In this document: positions 17,513 through 26,648 of the stretch, piece by piece
Position numbering within the stretch: the first letter of the stretch is position 1
Layout: each line of letters starts with the position of its first letter
From: CBDEVH01 sp965243565
Lineage (GTDB): Bacteria > Pseudomonadota > Gammaproteobacteria > Tethybacterales > Persebacteraceae
Length of the DNA stretch: 64,000 bases
Assembly (NCBI GenBank): GCA_965243565.1
Contig: OZ251571.1
Coordinates: 1,240,001-1,304,000, forward strand
Direction: 5' to 3'
Program-made: the position numbers and the translations under genes
Notes under the pieces: model-generated
Database searches by the model: none
The model's input: the letters and a program-made list of their open reading frames with translations, nothing else
What the model was told of the DNA's origin: nothing

Positions 17513-17551
17513 AACTTATACCATACCTTTACTTTACTTTTGACAAAACTT
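17506..17551. repeat. Direct repeat TTGACAAAACTT upstream of the ankyrin operon
   Basis: Two identical 12-base copies (17506-17517 and 17540-17551) lie 34 bases apart at and just before the start of the first ankyrin gene; the first copy contains the TTG start candidate. Between them, on the minus strand, is a purine-rich AAGTAAAGTAAAGG stretch. They could be operator half-sites for the ankyrin promoter, which must be in this spacer. Confidence 0.6.
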
Positions 17552-17629
17552 CACGTAGTTTAGCATTAGTTTTCGCTAATACTTGTTAATATTCTAACAC
17601 ATAAACTAAATTAAACCTTATGCCCTGTG

Positions 17630-18366
17630 TTACAAAAAATTTAATGACACCCTTAGGAGGATAATAGCAATTATCATTAAAAGCCTCAATACATTTCTTT
17701 TATACAATGTATCTTGATTAGGATCAAATTTCTTAACACCAATATGTATTCCAAAAAATAAAAAAGGCACCGCTAAAAATGCCCTTGCCAATAGACTGCT
17801 ATCGACCATACCGCTCCCCTCTGCTATATCCAAAGCATAAAGATCTGTTGCAAAAAATAGAAACACCACCGAAGCACGAAAAATAGCAACAGGCAAACCA
17901 GAATTAATCAAAAATACCGAAACCAAGAACCCCTCATTGCCATCATGCCGTTCATAAAACCACTCACACACACCGTCAACAACCAATTAAACGAACCACT
18001 TTTCATGCGGAACAAGCTATAATTCCAATTAAATAGAACTGCCAGCAGTAATGCAATAGCTACTACAACCAGCATGATATCAACATTCACCCAACGCAAA
18101 ACCATTTTCCCTAAGGGGATAAAAATTATTGATGCAACTATAATATGTAAACACAAACGCCAATGTATGTGCTTCCATACTTTTCTTGCCATTTGAACAC
18201 TTGCACAAACTTCTAAAAACAACACCATGATTATAGCTTCTAATGGCGGTATAAATATTAATGAAATTGCAACAGCAATAGCTGAAAAACCAAAACCAGC
18301 ATAACCACGAATAATAGATGCACAAAAAACGATTAAACACAATAAAACTGCATAAAGTAAAGACAA
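17630..18366 (-). pseudogene. TauE/SafE-family sulfite/sulfonate exporter, frameshifted
   Basis: Two overlapping frames together make one TauE/SafE-type membrane protein of about 245 residues. The upstream part (17908-18366) gives the N-terminal half with GYAGFGFSA and helices up to SGFMNGMMAM; the downstream part (from about 17930 to 17630) continues as GFLVSVFLINSGLP and four more helices. Reading continues correctly if one base is added in the GGGG run (plus-strand CCCC, 17930-17933). The family exports sulfite or organosulfonates, fitting a sulfur oxidizer, but this copy appears inactive unless the shift is a sequencing error or is bypassed. The start codon would be TTG at 18364-18366. 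Confidence 0.78.
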
Positions 18367-18588
18367 ATCTATCCACTATAAAATCATCATGCTACCATTC
18401 TAAACCATGACTACTATTATTTATTACAAAATATTCTGTGTGATTTTTTAATGAATAATGGATTAAGGGATACGCTTTAAGGAGTAATTCAAATTGAATC
18501 CAACATACAATTTTGTACTTATTTCGTAAAAATAGTGAATTTCGAAAAATACTATTCGAGACACAGGGATGGGTATTTTGTAGTAATT

Positions 18589-18678
18589 TGGCACAGAGAG
18601 TGGGATTCGAACTCACGATGTGGTTTTCCACATACACGCGTTCCAGGCGTGCGCCTTCAACCGCTCAGCTATCTCTCC
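18589..18678 (-). tRNA. tRNA-Ser(GGA), with stem mismatches
   Basis: On the minus strand the sequence folds as a type II tRNA: acceptor GGAGAGA, D-arm, anticodon stem CACGC/GCGTG with loop CTGGAAC (anticodon GGA), long variable arm ATGTGG-AAAA-CCACAT, TTCGAAT loop, and an encoded CCA at the 3' end. Two places are abnormal. The 3' acceptor strand is TCTCTGT instead of TCTCTCC, giving a G2-G71 mismatch and a G1-U72 wobble, and the T-stem has one A-C mismatch (GTGAG/CCCAC). A -10-like TATAGAAT lies upstream at 18704-18711. Confidence 0.85.
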
Positions 18679-18720
18679 TAGACTATCGCAATTGAAGAGG
18701 CGCATTCTATACTGCTATGA

Positions 18721-20277
18721 TTAGAATGCAACTGCCATTCCATCCTTTCGGGTGTCAGAAGCGGCCTCTAACAGGCCATCATCCGCATGACGCATAACAA
18801 CTTGCCCACCACCAATGGGAGTTTTTGCTGTTTGAGTGGGTATACCGCTTGCTTCTAGTTGCTGCCTCCAGTGTGCGGGGAATGTCGGCTCTATCTCTAG
18901 ACAGTCCGGATAATTGAATAAACGCGGATAGTCTAGTGCTTGTTGTAAATTACATTGGTCATCAAATAAACGTGATAAAAACCACGCTTGTCCTGCTGCT
19001 TGGTAATGTCCACCCATGACTCCAAAACTCATGACATCACCTTGAGGGTTTGTTGCCAAAGCTGGTATGATGGTATGCATAGGACGCTTATTGCCCTGAA
19101 TTTGATTGGGATGACCATCTTCGAGTGAAAAACACGAGCCACGATTGTGTAGTAATATACCACTGTTCGGTGTCACAATGCCACTGCCAAATGCATTAAA
19201 TAAGCTATTAATAAACGAAACGCTCAAGCCTTGTGAGTCAATTGCCGTTAAATAAACCGTGTCTTGATGCTCTGGGGGCGGTAATGATGTTAGTTTGTCG
19301 GTATTTTTTAGGTGTTCAACATCGGCGATTAACCTTTGCCAATTGAATGTTGGATTATCGCCCAAATGATTATCACGCCAAGTATAAGCAATGCGCGTTA
19401 TTTCCAAATATTGACGAATTCCTTCATCATCAAGCGGTTTTGCGGGCTGTTTATTCATTAACGCGAGCATGAGCAATGCGATAATTCCCTGACCATTGGG
19501 GGCGCATTCCCATATCGTCCAATTGCGAAAATCCGTATGGACGGGTTGTTGCCACTGTGCTTTGTAGGATTGAAAGTCTTGTTTGCTATGAGGTGCCCCC
19601 AATGCATTCATTTTTTGCACAATATCATCGGCTATATCGCCGTGATAAAAAGCAATTTCACCTCCATCGGCGATTTTTTTAAATGTCTCTGCCAAAGCAA
19701 TTTGTTTGTGCCATGTACCTGCTAATGGTGCTTTGCCATCGGGTAAAAATATTTTTGCGGCATCAGCATCTTGTTTAAGTCTTTCTTGATTTTCCGCCCA
19801 GTCATGGGCAACCCGAGAATAAACAGGATAACCTTCTTGTGCATATTGAATCGCCACCTGAAACAGACCTCGCCAAGGCAGTTTGCCATAATTTTTATGC
19901 AACTGTGCCCATGCCGATACTGCCCCGGGAATCGTTACTGCCAATGGCGATGTTGCATCAATACTATTAATTTTATTGTCTTTTAACCATGTTGGCGTTA
20001 ATGCTTTTGGTGTCGTACCACTACCATTGAGTGTGCGTGGTTTGCCATCGATGGTTTTTACCATGACAAAACAATCGCCACCGATACCCGTCATGTGCGG
20101 TTCAACCACACACTGCACCGCACATGCTGCAATACAAGCGTCAGCGGCAGAACCGCCAGCTCGCAAAACACTCAAGGCTTCGGCAGATGCCAAAGGATGT
20201 GATGTTGCTGCTGCTCCATAACGACCATAAACGGGGTGCCGCTTACCCGAAAAAAAATCAGGCGAAGGAGTTTGCAT
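18721..20277 (-). CDS. Gamma-glutamyltransferase-family Ntn hydrolase (cytoplasmic type)
   Basis: 518-residue member of the gamma-glutamyltransferase superfamily, which self-cleaves before a catalytic Thr. The N-terminal GYAAATSHPLAS-like region and GGSAADACIA, the MTGIGGDCFV segment and the likely catalytic Thr340 in QDTVYLTA are present, followed by FGSGIV, GKRPMH-like NKRPMHTI and GVMGGH. There is no signal peptide, unlike periplasmic GGT, which favours cytoplasmic relatives such as oxamate amidohydrolase HpxW or acylase-like enzymes; substrate is unknown. It begins 21 bases after argG and probably belongs to the argF-argG transcript. Confidence 0.85.
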   Translation of the reverse strand: MQTPSPDFFSGKRHPVYGRYGAAATSHPLASAEALSVLRAGGSAADACIAACAVQCVVEPHMTGIGGDCFVMVKTIDGKPRTLNGSGTTPKALTPTWLKDNKINSIDATSPLAVTIPGAVSAWAQLHKNYGKLPWRGLFQVAIQYAQEGYPVYSRVAHDWAENQERLKQDADAAKIFLPDGKAPLAGTWHKQIALAETFKKIADGGEIAFYHGDIADDIVQKMNALGAPHSKQDFQSYKAQWQQPVHTDFRNWTIWECAPNGQGIIALLMLALMNKQPAKPLDDEGIRQYLEITRIAYTWRDNHLGDNPTFNWQRLIADVEHLKNTDKLTSLPPPEHQDTVYLTAIDSQGLSVSFINSLFNAFGSGIVTPNSGILLHNRGSCFSLEDGHPNQIQGNKRPMHTIIPALATNPQGDVMSFGVMGGHYQAAGQAWFLSRLFDDQCNLQQALDYPRLFNYPDCLEIEPTFPAHWRQQLEASGIPTQTAKTPIGGGQVVMRHADDGLLEAASDTRKDGMAVAF

Positions 20278-20298
20278 TAGTGAGCAATAATTGGAACA

Positions 20299-21516
20299 TT
20301 AACCATTGATTCTTTTTTTAGATGCCATCCGCAACCGCAACGCATTAAGTTTAATAAACCCTTCTGCATCTCGCTGATCGTACGCTCCTTGGTCTTCTTC
20401 GAAGGTGGCAATATTTTCATCAAACAAAGAATTATCCGAATCACGCCCACAGACAATGACATTGCCTTTGTGCAGTTTAATTTGAACCGTTCCATTAACC
20501 GACGCTTGTGATGTGTCTATCATCTGTTGTAGCAATATCCGCTCTGGACTCCACCAATAGCCATTGTAGATTAAAGCAGCATAGCGTGGCATTAAGTCAT
20601 CACGTAGGCGCATCACTTCTCTATCAAGTGTGATTGATTCAAGTGCACGTCGTGTTTTTAGAAGCAAAGTTCCGCCCGGTGTCTCGTAACACCCTCGTGA
20701 TTTCATGCCAACATAACGGTTTTCGACAATATCAGAACGACCTATACCATGTCGACCTGCCAGTGTATTGAGCTCGGTTAGTAAGTCAGCGGGGCTATAA
20801 GACTGCCCATTAATAGCAATTGGGTTGCCTGCCTTAAAAGCAACTTCGACACATTCGGAAGCATCAGGGGCATCGGTAATATCAACCGTCCGTCGCCACA
20901 TTCCTGTTTGTGCAGGAGCAACGGCTGGGTTTTCGAGCTCACAACCTTCGTAAGAAATATGTAATAAATTGGCATCCATGCTGTAGGGTGCAGTATCACC
21001 CCGCTTTTGTTCGACAGGAATCTGACGGGCATTGGCATAGGCCAATAATTTTTCACGTGAATTTAAATCCCACTCCCGCCACGGTGCTACAATTTTAATA
21101 TCTGGTGCCAATGCATAAAATCCAAGTTCAAAACGCACTTGGTCATTGCCCTTACCGGTTGCACCATGACTAACCGCATCGGCATTAACCGCCGCTGCGA
21201 TTTCCACTTGTCTTTTAGCGATTAACGGACGAGCAATGGAAGTACCCAATAAATATTCACCTTCGTAAACTGCATTGCCTCGAAACATCGGAAAGACAAA
21301 ATCACGTACAAATTCTTCTCGTAAATCGTCAATAAATATTTCACAAGCACCGCCATCTTTGGCTTTTTGACGGGCTGGTTCGACTTCTTCTCCTTGCCCA
21401 ATATCCGCGGTAAAAGTAACCACCTCACATTGATAGGTCTCTTGTAGCCACGCCAATATTACAGATGTATCCAAGCCCCCCGAATACGCCAATACAATTT
21501 TATTAATTTGTTTCAT
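20299..21516 (-). CDS. argG: Argininosuccinate synthase
   Basis: 405-residue enzyme that condenses citrulline and aspartate with ATP in arginine synthesis. The PP-loop AYSGGLDTS is at residues 10-18; SHGATGKGNDQVRFE and the YSMDANLLHISYEG segment are typical of the type found across bacteria. The ATG at 21516 gives the family's normal N-terminus; the open frame upstream (13 more codons) is not needed. It lies 32 bases downstream of argF, so the two arginine genes form an operon. argH is not in the window. Confidence 0.96.
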   Translation of the reverse strand: MKQINKIVLAYSGGLDTSVILAWLQETYQCEVVTFTADIGQGEEVEPARQKAKDGGACEIFIDDLREEFVRDFVFPMFRGNAVYEGEYLLGTSIARPLIAKRQVEIAAAVNADAVSHGATGKGNDQVRFELGFYALAPDIKIVAPWREWDLNSREKLLAYANARQIPVEQKRGDTAPYSMDANLLHISYEGCELENPAVAPAQTGMWRRTVDITDAPDASECVEVAFKAGNPIAINGQSYSPADLLTELNTLAGRHGIGRSDIVENRYVGMKSRGCYETPGGTLLLKTRRALESITLDREVMRLRDDLMPRYAALIYNGYWWSPERILLQQMIDTSQASVNGTVQIKLHKGNVIVCGRDSDNSLFDENIATFEEDQGAYDQRDAEGFIKLNALRLRMASKKRING

Positions 21517-21548
21517 GGTATTTTTTTTAGTATAGATTTGTAAATTTA

Positions 21549-22433
21549 TTAACAATCAAGCAAATGCAATAACAAGGCTTTTTGGACATGTAAGCGGTTT
21601 TCTGCTTGTTGCCATACGACACTTTGCGCACCATCAATCACCGAAGAGCTGACTTCTTCTTCGCGATGGGCAGGTAGGCAATGCATAAAAACAGCATCGT
21701 CTTTGGCACACGCCATTAGCGTTGTATTTACTTGATAGGGTACAAACGCTTGCAGGCGTTTGTCTCTGTCAGTATCGCCCATACTCACCCACGCATCGGT
21801 CATGACGAGATCGGCATTATCGGCTGCTTGTCCAGCGGTATCAACATGCACAGCGGATTCAAAGCCATTATCCACTTTACGATAATGTTCAGGGCATGCA
21901 ATAAAAATTTGCGATGTCATTAGTTTTGCCATCTCCACCCATGAGTAAGCGACATTATTACAATCACCAATCCATGCGATTTTTTTGCCGCTTATATCTC
22001 CGTGAATCTCGATGAATGTCATTAAATCTGCCATTACTTGACACGGATGCGACACATTGCTTAAACCATTGATAACTGGGATAGAACTATGCTGGGCAAA
22101 TGTCTCTATTTTTTGATGATCCAATGTACGTATTAGCAAGGCATCGCCAAAACAGCCAAGCGCCCGTGCCGTATCTTCTAATGTTTCGCCATTGGCAATT
22201 TGGCTACTGTTAAAATTCATCTCACTTACCGCACCACCGCTTTGTACCATTGCTGCGGTAAACGACTGCCGTGTTCGAGTCGATGCCGCTTCAAACGCCA
22301 TAATAAGCAACTTATTAGCCAAACGATTATGGCGATTACCTTGGGCGACTTCGGCTTTAATAGCTATAGCACTATCTATAACAGACAAAATTGCTTGTCT
22401 AGAAAGATTATTTATTTGAAGAAAATGTTTCAT
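21549..22433 (-). CDS. argF: Ornithine carbamoyltransferase
   Basis: 294-residue anabolic ornithine carbamoyltransferase. The carbamoyl-phosphate site STRTR is at residues 51-55, HPCQ follows in the middle and the ornithine-binding HCLPAHREEE is near the C-terminus. It converts carbamoyl phosphate and ornithine to citrulline and is followed by argG. On the minus strand a TATAAT lies about 25 bases before the ATG (plus-strand ATTATA near 22460), a likely promoter; no ArgR-type palindrome is obvious. Divergent from the DUF3579 gene across a 98-base spacer. Confidence 0.96.
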   Translation of the reverse strand: MKHFLQINNLSRQAILSVIDSAIAIKAEVAQGNRHNRLANKLLIMAFEAASTRTRQSFTAAMVQSGGAVSEMNFNSSQIANGETLEDTARALGCFGDALLIRTLDHQKIETFAQHSSIPVINGLSNVSHPCQVMADLMTFIEIHGDISGKKIAWIGDCNNVAYSWVEMAKLMTSQIFIACPEHYRKVDNGFESAVHVDTAGQAADNADLVMTDAWVSMGDTDRDKRLQAFVPYQVNTTLMACAKDDAVFMHCLPAHREEEVSSSVIDGAQSVVWQQAENRLHVQKALLLHLLDC

Positions 22434-22531
22434 TATGTGCTTATCCTGTGGCGTGCGTAATTATAATATGGTATCATACAGTTTGATGACGAAGTCATTT
22501 ATTATGTGCTTAATATTTTATTCTAACAACC

Positions 22532-22876
22532 ATGTCCAATTCTGATTCTCAAACAGAAGATTCACTATCCGATAAGGCAGTTACTGCGTTTATTATTATA
22601 TTAGGTAGCACCACCAGTGGTACTACCTTTCGTCCTAGCGACTGGAGCGACCGCTTACATGGAACTTTACAATCACTAAAAGACGACGACTGTTACGAAG
22701 ATATTAAAGACATGGTGCGGTTGGTCAATTACGATAACTATAAATGCATTATGGTCGAAACCGAACTCAAAAACATCAATTCGCTTGTTTATAATTTTTT
22801 CATTAATTTTGCAAAAAACAATAAATTAAATCTGCTTGAGTTAAGCGAAGAAGAATGGGAACAATACCATTCTTAA
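22532..22876 (+). CDS. DUF3579 family protein
   Basis: 114-residue small soluble acidic protein. The RPSDWSDRLHGTL segment and the arrangement of the following strands match the DUF3579 family, whose function is unknown. In many beta- and gammaproteobacteria this family is encoded next to argF/argG, as here, although on the opposite strand. It starts at ATG 22532 without a strong ribosome binding site and is followed after 18 bases by cysM. Confidence 0.8.
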   Translation: MSNSDSQTEDSLSDKAVTAFIIILGSTTSGTTFRPSDWSDRLHGTLQSLKDDDCYEDIKDMVRLVNYDNYKCIMVETELKNINSLVYNFFINFAKNNKLNLLELSEEEWEQYHS

Positions 22877-22894
22877 TTTCAAAAACTATTTTTC

Positions 22895-23776
22895 ATGAAA
22901 AGTATTATTGAAACCATTGGCAATACACCTTTGGTTGATGTCAGTTCGTTGGGCAGTGGACGCAACACCATTCTTGCTAAAATGGAAGGCAACAACCCTG
23001 CTGGCTCTGTCAAAGACCGCCCTGCCTACAACATGATAATTTCTGCCCAAGAACGCGGGACCATTAAACCCGGCGATCATCTCATTGAAGCCACCAGTGG
23101 CAATACCGGCATTGCATTGGCAATGGTTGCCGCCGCACTGGATTATCGCATAACCTTACTAATGCCGTCCAACCAAACCGAAGAAAGAAAACAAGCCATG
23201 CGTGCTTATGGTGCCAATCTTATTTTGATAGAAGGCGACAACGGCATGGAAACCGCCCGCGATACGGCACAAAGAATGGGAAATAACAACGAAGGTCATG
23301 TCTTAAACCAATTTGCCAACCCCGACAATCCAGCCGCCCACTATAAAACAACCGCCCCCGAGATTTGGCAAGACACAAACCAAAGCATAACGCATTTTGT
23401 ATCATCAATGGGCACCACTGGCACCATTACTGGATGTTCACGTTACTTCAAACAAAAAAACCCCAACATTCAGATTATTGGCGTACAACCCAAAGAAGGA
23501 TCACAAATCCCCGGCATTCGCAAATGGGCACCAGAATACATTCCACCAATATACAACAGCACTCATATTGATGACATTCGTTATGTCAGCGAAGATCAAT
23601 CCATTGACACCATGAAGAATATGGCAAAAAAAGCAGGTATATTTAGCGGAGTATCATCGGGCGGTGCCATGGCCATCGCTTTAGAGCTTGACACCCAACT
23701 ACAAAACGCAGTCATTGTTTCTATTTGCTGTGATCGTGGTGACCGTTATTTATCCACTGGTGTTTATCAAAACTAA
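22895..23776 (+). CDS. cysM: Cysteine synthase B CysM
   Basis: 293-residue PLP enzyme that makes cysteine from O-acetylserine and sulfide (or thiosulfate, a known CysM substrate). PAGSVKDRPAYNMI around residue 40 contains the PLP-binding lysine and the CysM-type RPAYNMI sequence, distinguishing it from CysK; EATSGNTGIALAM and SSMGTTGTITG bind substrate and PLP phosphate. Thiosulfate use would fit a sulfur oxidizer. It sits between DUF3579 and an exonuclease gene in a tight co-directional run. Confidence 0.94.
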   Translation: MKSIIETIGNTPLVDVSSLGSGRNTILAKMEGNNPAGSVKDRPAYNMIISAQERGTIKPGDHLIEATSGNTGIALAMVAAALDYRITLLMPSNQTEERKQAMRAYGANLILIEGDNGMETARDTAQRMGNNNEGHVLNQFANPDNPAAHYKTTAPEIWQDTNQSITHFVSSMGTTGTITGCSRYFKQKNPNIQIIGVQPKEGSQIPGIRKWAPEYIPPIYNSTHIDDIRYVSEDQSIDTMKNMAKKAGIFSGVSSGGAMAIALELDTQLQNAVIVSICCDRGDRYLSTGVYQN

Positions 23777-23779
23777 ACT

Positions 23780-24553
23780 ATGTTGCAACAGCCTATTTTA
23801 GCCTTTGACATTGAAACCATCCCCGACGTTGACTTACTACGAAAGTTAAACAATCTTCCCGATACACTGGCAGACACCAAAGTCGTTGACATTAGCAAGC
23901 GTTTGTTACGCCAAAAAAAAGGCACAGATTTCTTCCCTCATCATCTGCAACGCGTTGTTGCCATAGCCTGTGTTTTACGTACGAAAGACACCTACAAAAT
24001 TTTTTCATTGCCAGACAAATCCCCCTACACCAGCGAATGCGACGCCATCTCATTGTTTTTTAAAATCATCGACAAATACCAGCCGACACTCGTTTCTTGG
24101 AATGGCGGTGGGTTTGACTTACCCGTTATGCACTATCGGGCACTAAAACACAAATTACAAGCGCCCACCTACTGGGCAACCGAGGGGCAATCTAAATGGA
24201 ACAACTACACCAGCCGCTACCACAAACGCCACACTGATTTAATGGACATATTGGCGATGTATCAACCACGTGCTTGGGTCGGACTAGATGAAGCCGCCCA
24301 ACTCTGCGGTTTGCCCGGCAAAATCGGAATCGGTGGTAGCAATATATGGCAAGCATGGCAAGACAACGCTATTGACGACATCCGACGCTACTGCGAAGTT
24401 GATTCATTAATAACGTATTTATTGTATCTGCGTTATTTAAACCTAACCACCGACATTGACGAATCAACCGAAATACCGTTGTTACGAAAATACTTAGAAA
24501 ATAGCGAAACAACCGATTGGTCAGAATTTTTATCAGCGTGGAAATCCACCTAA
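23780..24553 (+). CDS. Predicted 3'-5' exonuclease, PolB-like
   Basis: 257-residue protein of the family of predicted exonucleases related to the proofreading domain of DNA polymerase B. The DEDD motifs are visible: DIETIP near residue 10 (Exo I), WNGGGFDLPVMHYR in the middle (Exo II) and RYCEVDSLITYLLYLR near the end (Exo III). It would act on DNA or RNA 3' ends in the cytoplasm. The gene starts 3 bases after cysM and is followed after 6 bases by a rhomboid, so the three are probably cotranscribed. Confidence 0.87.
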   Translation: MLQQPILAFDIETIPDVDLLRKLNNLPDTLADTKVVDISKRLLRQKKGTDFFPHHLQRVVAIACVLRTKDTYKIFSLPDKSPYTSECDAISLFFKIIDKYQPTLVSWNGGGFDLPVMHYRALKHKLQAPTYWATEGQSKWNNYTSRYHKRHTDLMDILAMYQPRAWVGLDEAAQLCGLPGKIGIGGSNIWQAWQDNAIDDIRRYCEVDSLITYLLYLRYLNLTTDIDESTEIPLLRKYLENSETTDWSEFLSAWKST

Positions 24554-24559
24554 ACTGCT

Positions 24560-25177
24560 TTGAAATTCTCCCCTCGCTTTTACTATAACAAACGTGACAT
24601 TTATTTTTATGTCATTGTAGGAATATCCCTCCTATGCACTGTATTTAACAGTTGGATATTCAGCAATCTATTTAACAGTTCGGCACTCAATGATTTATTT
24701 ACTTTGCGGTGGTCACCCATTTATTTGATATTATCGCCATTTGTCCACGGTGGACTAACCCATCTTTTATTTAATTGTTTGGCATTTTATTACATCGGAT
24801 TAGGCATGTTACGCCCGCTCATCGGCAACAAACGCCTAATCATCATATTCTTCTGTGCCATCATCGTTGCCCATATCGCTAACAATTTAATGAGCGATTC
24901 CTATGCCATTGGTATCAGTGGTGGAGTCATGGGCATAATAGCCGCCTCACTATACCGTTATGGCAATGCCCCTATGAAGCTATTATTAATTCATGATATT
25001 TTTCCATTTTTACCTTATATTCGATTCCGTAATATCGTGGTGTTTTTTGTCGGCTTAGACATCTGTGGTATTATTTTCAAGTGGCATTTTTTCGCCCATT
25101 GGGCACACCTTGGCGGCTTTGCCTGTGGCTTGGCTATCGGTTATGCTATTTTTAAAACCAACCCGTTTCGGCGTTAG
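24560..25177 (+). CDS. Rhomboid-family intramembrane serine protease
   Basis: 205-residue membrane protein with about six helices. The rhomboid marks are present: HLLFNCLAF (HxxxN oxyanion helix), GISGGVMG with the catalytic Ser of GxSG, and HWAHLGGFACG with the catalytic His. The size and compact fold resemble the short bacterial rhomboids, including the rhombosortase type, but no GlyGly-CTERM substrate was found here. The start is TTG at 24560, six bases after the upstream stop. It ends 12 bases before gltD on the opposite strand. Confidence 0.85.
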   Translation: MKFSPRFYYNKRDIYFYVIVGISLLCTVFNSWIFSNLFNSSALNDLFTLRWSPIYLILSPFVHGGLTHLLFNCLAFYYIGLGMLRPLIGNKRLIIIFFCAIIVAHIANNLMSDSYAIGISGGVMGIIAASLYRYGNAPMKLLLIHDIFPFLPYIRFRNIVVFFVGLDICGIIFKWHFFAHWAHLGGFACGLAIGYAIFKTNPFRR

Positions 25178-25189
25178 TTCGGCTAGAAA

Positions 25190-26632
25190 TTAGCGAGGCA
25201 GACGACTCTTACCCATTAGATGTTTATCAACGGCATGTGCACACTGTCGCCCTTCGCGAATAGCCCATACAACCAAAGATTGTCCCCGCCGCATATCACC
25301 TGCGGTAAAAACGTTATCAATAGTTGTTTTATAGTGGTTATCATCAGCTTCTACGTTACCACGCTTATCTAAATTAACACCTAAATCTTCTAGTAAACCA
25401 TTGTGTTTGGGATGGACATAGCCCATTGCCAATAAAACCAAATCAGCATCAATGGTAAATTCGGAGTCGGGGATTTCCTGCATTTGCATTCTGCCGGACT
25501 CATCTTGTGACCATTCTACTTTTGCCAAACGGATTTTTTCGACACAAGTGCTACCGATAAACTCTTTGGTAACCACACCCCATTCACGACCACAACCTTC
25601 ATCGTGTGATGTCGAGGTGCGTAACTTTAGAGGCCAGTTAGGCCAGACTGTAAATTTGTCTTCTTGCTCGGGTGGCTGCGATAAAAGTTCTAACTGTACG
25701 ATATTTTTGGCATTTTGCCGATTCGATGTACCAATACAATCCGAACCAGTATCACCACCACCGATAACAATAACATTCTTATCGGTCGCTAGAATATCGT
25801 CAACACCAACAGACAAACCAGCTACGCGGCAGTTTTGTTGTGGTAAAAAATCCATGGCAAAATGCACACCTGCCAACTCACGCCCGGGTATGGGTAAATC
25901 GCGGGGATGTTCGCTACCACCTGATAGTACGACCGCATCAAAATCATCCACAATTTTATCAATGGTAATATCACCATTGCTACCAACCTTCGTATTGGTT
26001 ACAAACGTAACTCCTTCGGCTTGCATTTGCTCAACTCGCCTATCGATTAAAGTTTTTTCCATTTTAAAATCAGGGATACCAAAACGCAACAGCCCACCAG
26101 GTTTTTCGTTCTTCTCGTACAACGTTACCGCATGCCCTGCCCGTGCCAACTGTTGCGCACAAGCCAAACCTGCCGGGCCAGAACCAATAACGGCAATCGA
26201 TTTCCCACTTTTTTCGGTGGCAATTTGGGGTGTAATCCATTGTTGTTGCCAAGCGTGATCGACAATCGCCCGTTCAACGGACTTAATGGCAACAGCATCA
26301 TCATTAAAATTTAAAGTACAAGCCGCTTCACACGGTGCGGGGCAGACTCGACCGGTAAATTCAGGAAAATTATTAGTCGAGTGTAGTCTATCAATGGCTT
26401 GTTGCCAATTGCCTTGATACACCAAATCATTCCAATCGGGGATAATATTATTAACAGGACAACCTGACTGACAAAAAGGAATCCCGCAGTCCATACAACG
26501 TGCGGCTTGTTTAGACACCGCATCATCGTCTAAAAACACCGCAAATTCTTTGTAGTGTCCTACTCGCGTGACAGACTCTTCGTAGTGATGATCGACCCTA
26601 TCAATTTCTAAAAAACCAGTAATTTTTCCCAT
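25190..26632 (-). CDS. gltD: Glutamate synthase small subunit GltD
   Basis: 480-residue FAD/NADPH protein of the GltD family. The N-terminal cysteine-rich part (CMDCGIPFCQSGCP and CPAPCEAAC) binds two 4Fe-4S clusters; GSGPAGLACAQQLARAG binds FAD and GGGDTGSDC binds NADPH. It supplies electrons to the GltB subunit, but gltB is not adjacent as it usually is; instead the gene follows an aminotransferase in the ETF run. It may serve a distant gltB or act with another partner. Confidence 0.92.
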   Translation of the reverse strand: MGKITGFLEIDRVDHHYEESVTRVGHYKEFAVFLDDDAVSKQAARCMDCGIPFCQSGCPVNNIIPDWNDLVYQGNWQQAIDRLHSTNNFPEFTGRVCPAPCEAACTLNFNDDAVAIKSVERAIVDHAWQQQWITPQIATEKSGKSIAVIGSGPAGLACAQQLARAGHAVTLYEKNEKPGGLLRFGIPDFKMEKTLIDRRVEQMQAEGVTFVTNTKVGSNGDITIDKIVDDFDAVVLSGGSEHPRDLPIPGRELAGVHFAMDFLPQQNCRVAGLSVGVDDILATDKNVIVIGGGDTGSDCIGTSNRQNAKNIVQLELLSQPPEQEDKFTVWPNWPLKLRTSTSHDEGCGREWGVVTKEFIGSTCVEKIRLAKVEWSQDESGRMQMQEIPDSEFTIDADLVLLAMGYVHPKHNGLLEDLGVNLDKRGNVEADDNHYKTTIDNVFTAGDMRRGQSLVVWAIREGRQCAHAVDKHLMGKSRLPR

Positions 26633-26648
26633 AATAATGATTCTGTGT

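Noticed and set aside
18392..18637. 81-codon open frame overlapping the tRNA-Ser(GGA) 3' end
   Set aside because: Runs through part of the tRNA; the rest of the 222-base spacer (18367-18588) shows no family, so I see only spacer DNA there.
22486..22498. ATGAC/GTCAT inverted repeat before argF as an ArgR box
   Set aside because: Does not match the known ArgR operator pattern (TGAAT...ATTCA) and is short; kept only as background.
25452..26258. 268-codon open frame antisense to gltD
   Set aside because: It lies fully within gltD, whose motifs are strongly conserved; the antisense translation is Ser/Pro/Thr/Cys-rich with no recognisable domain.
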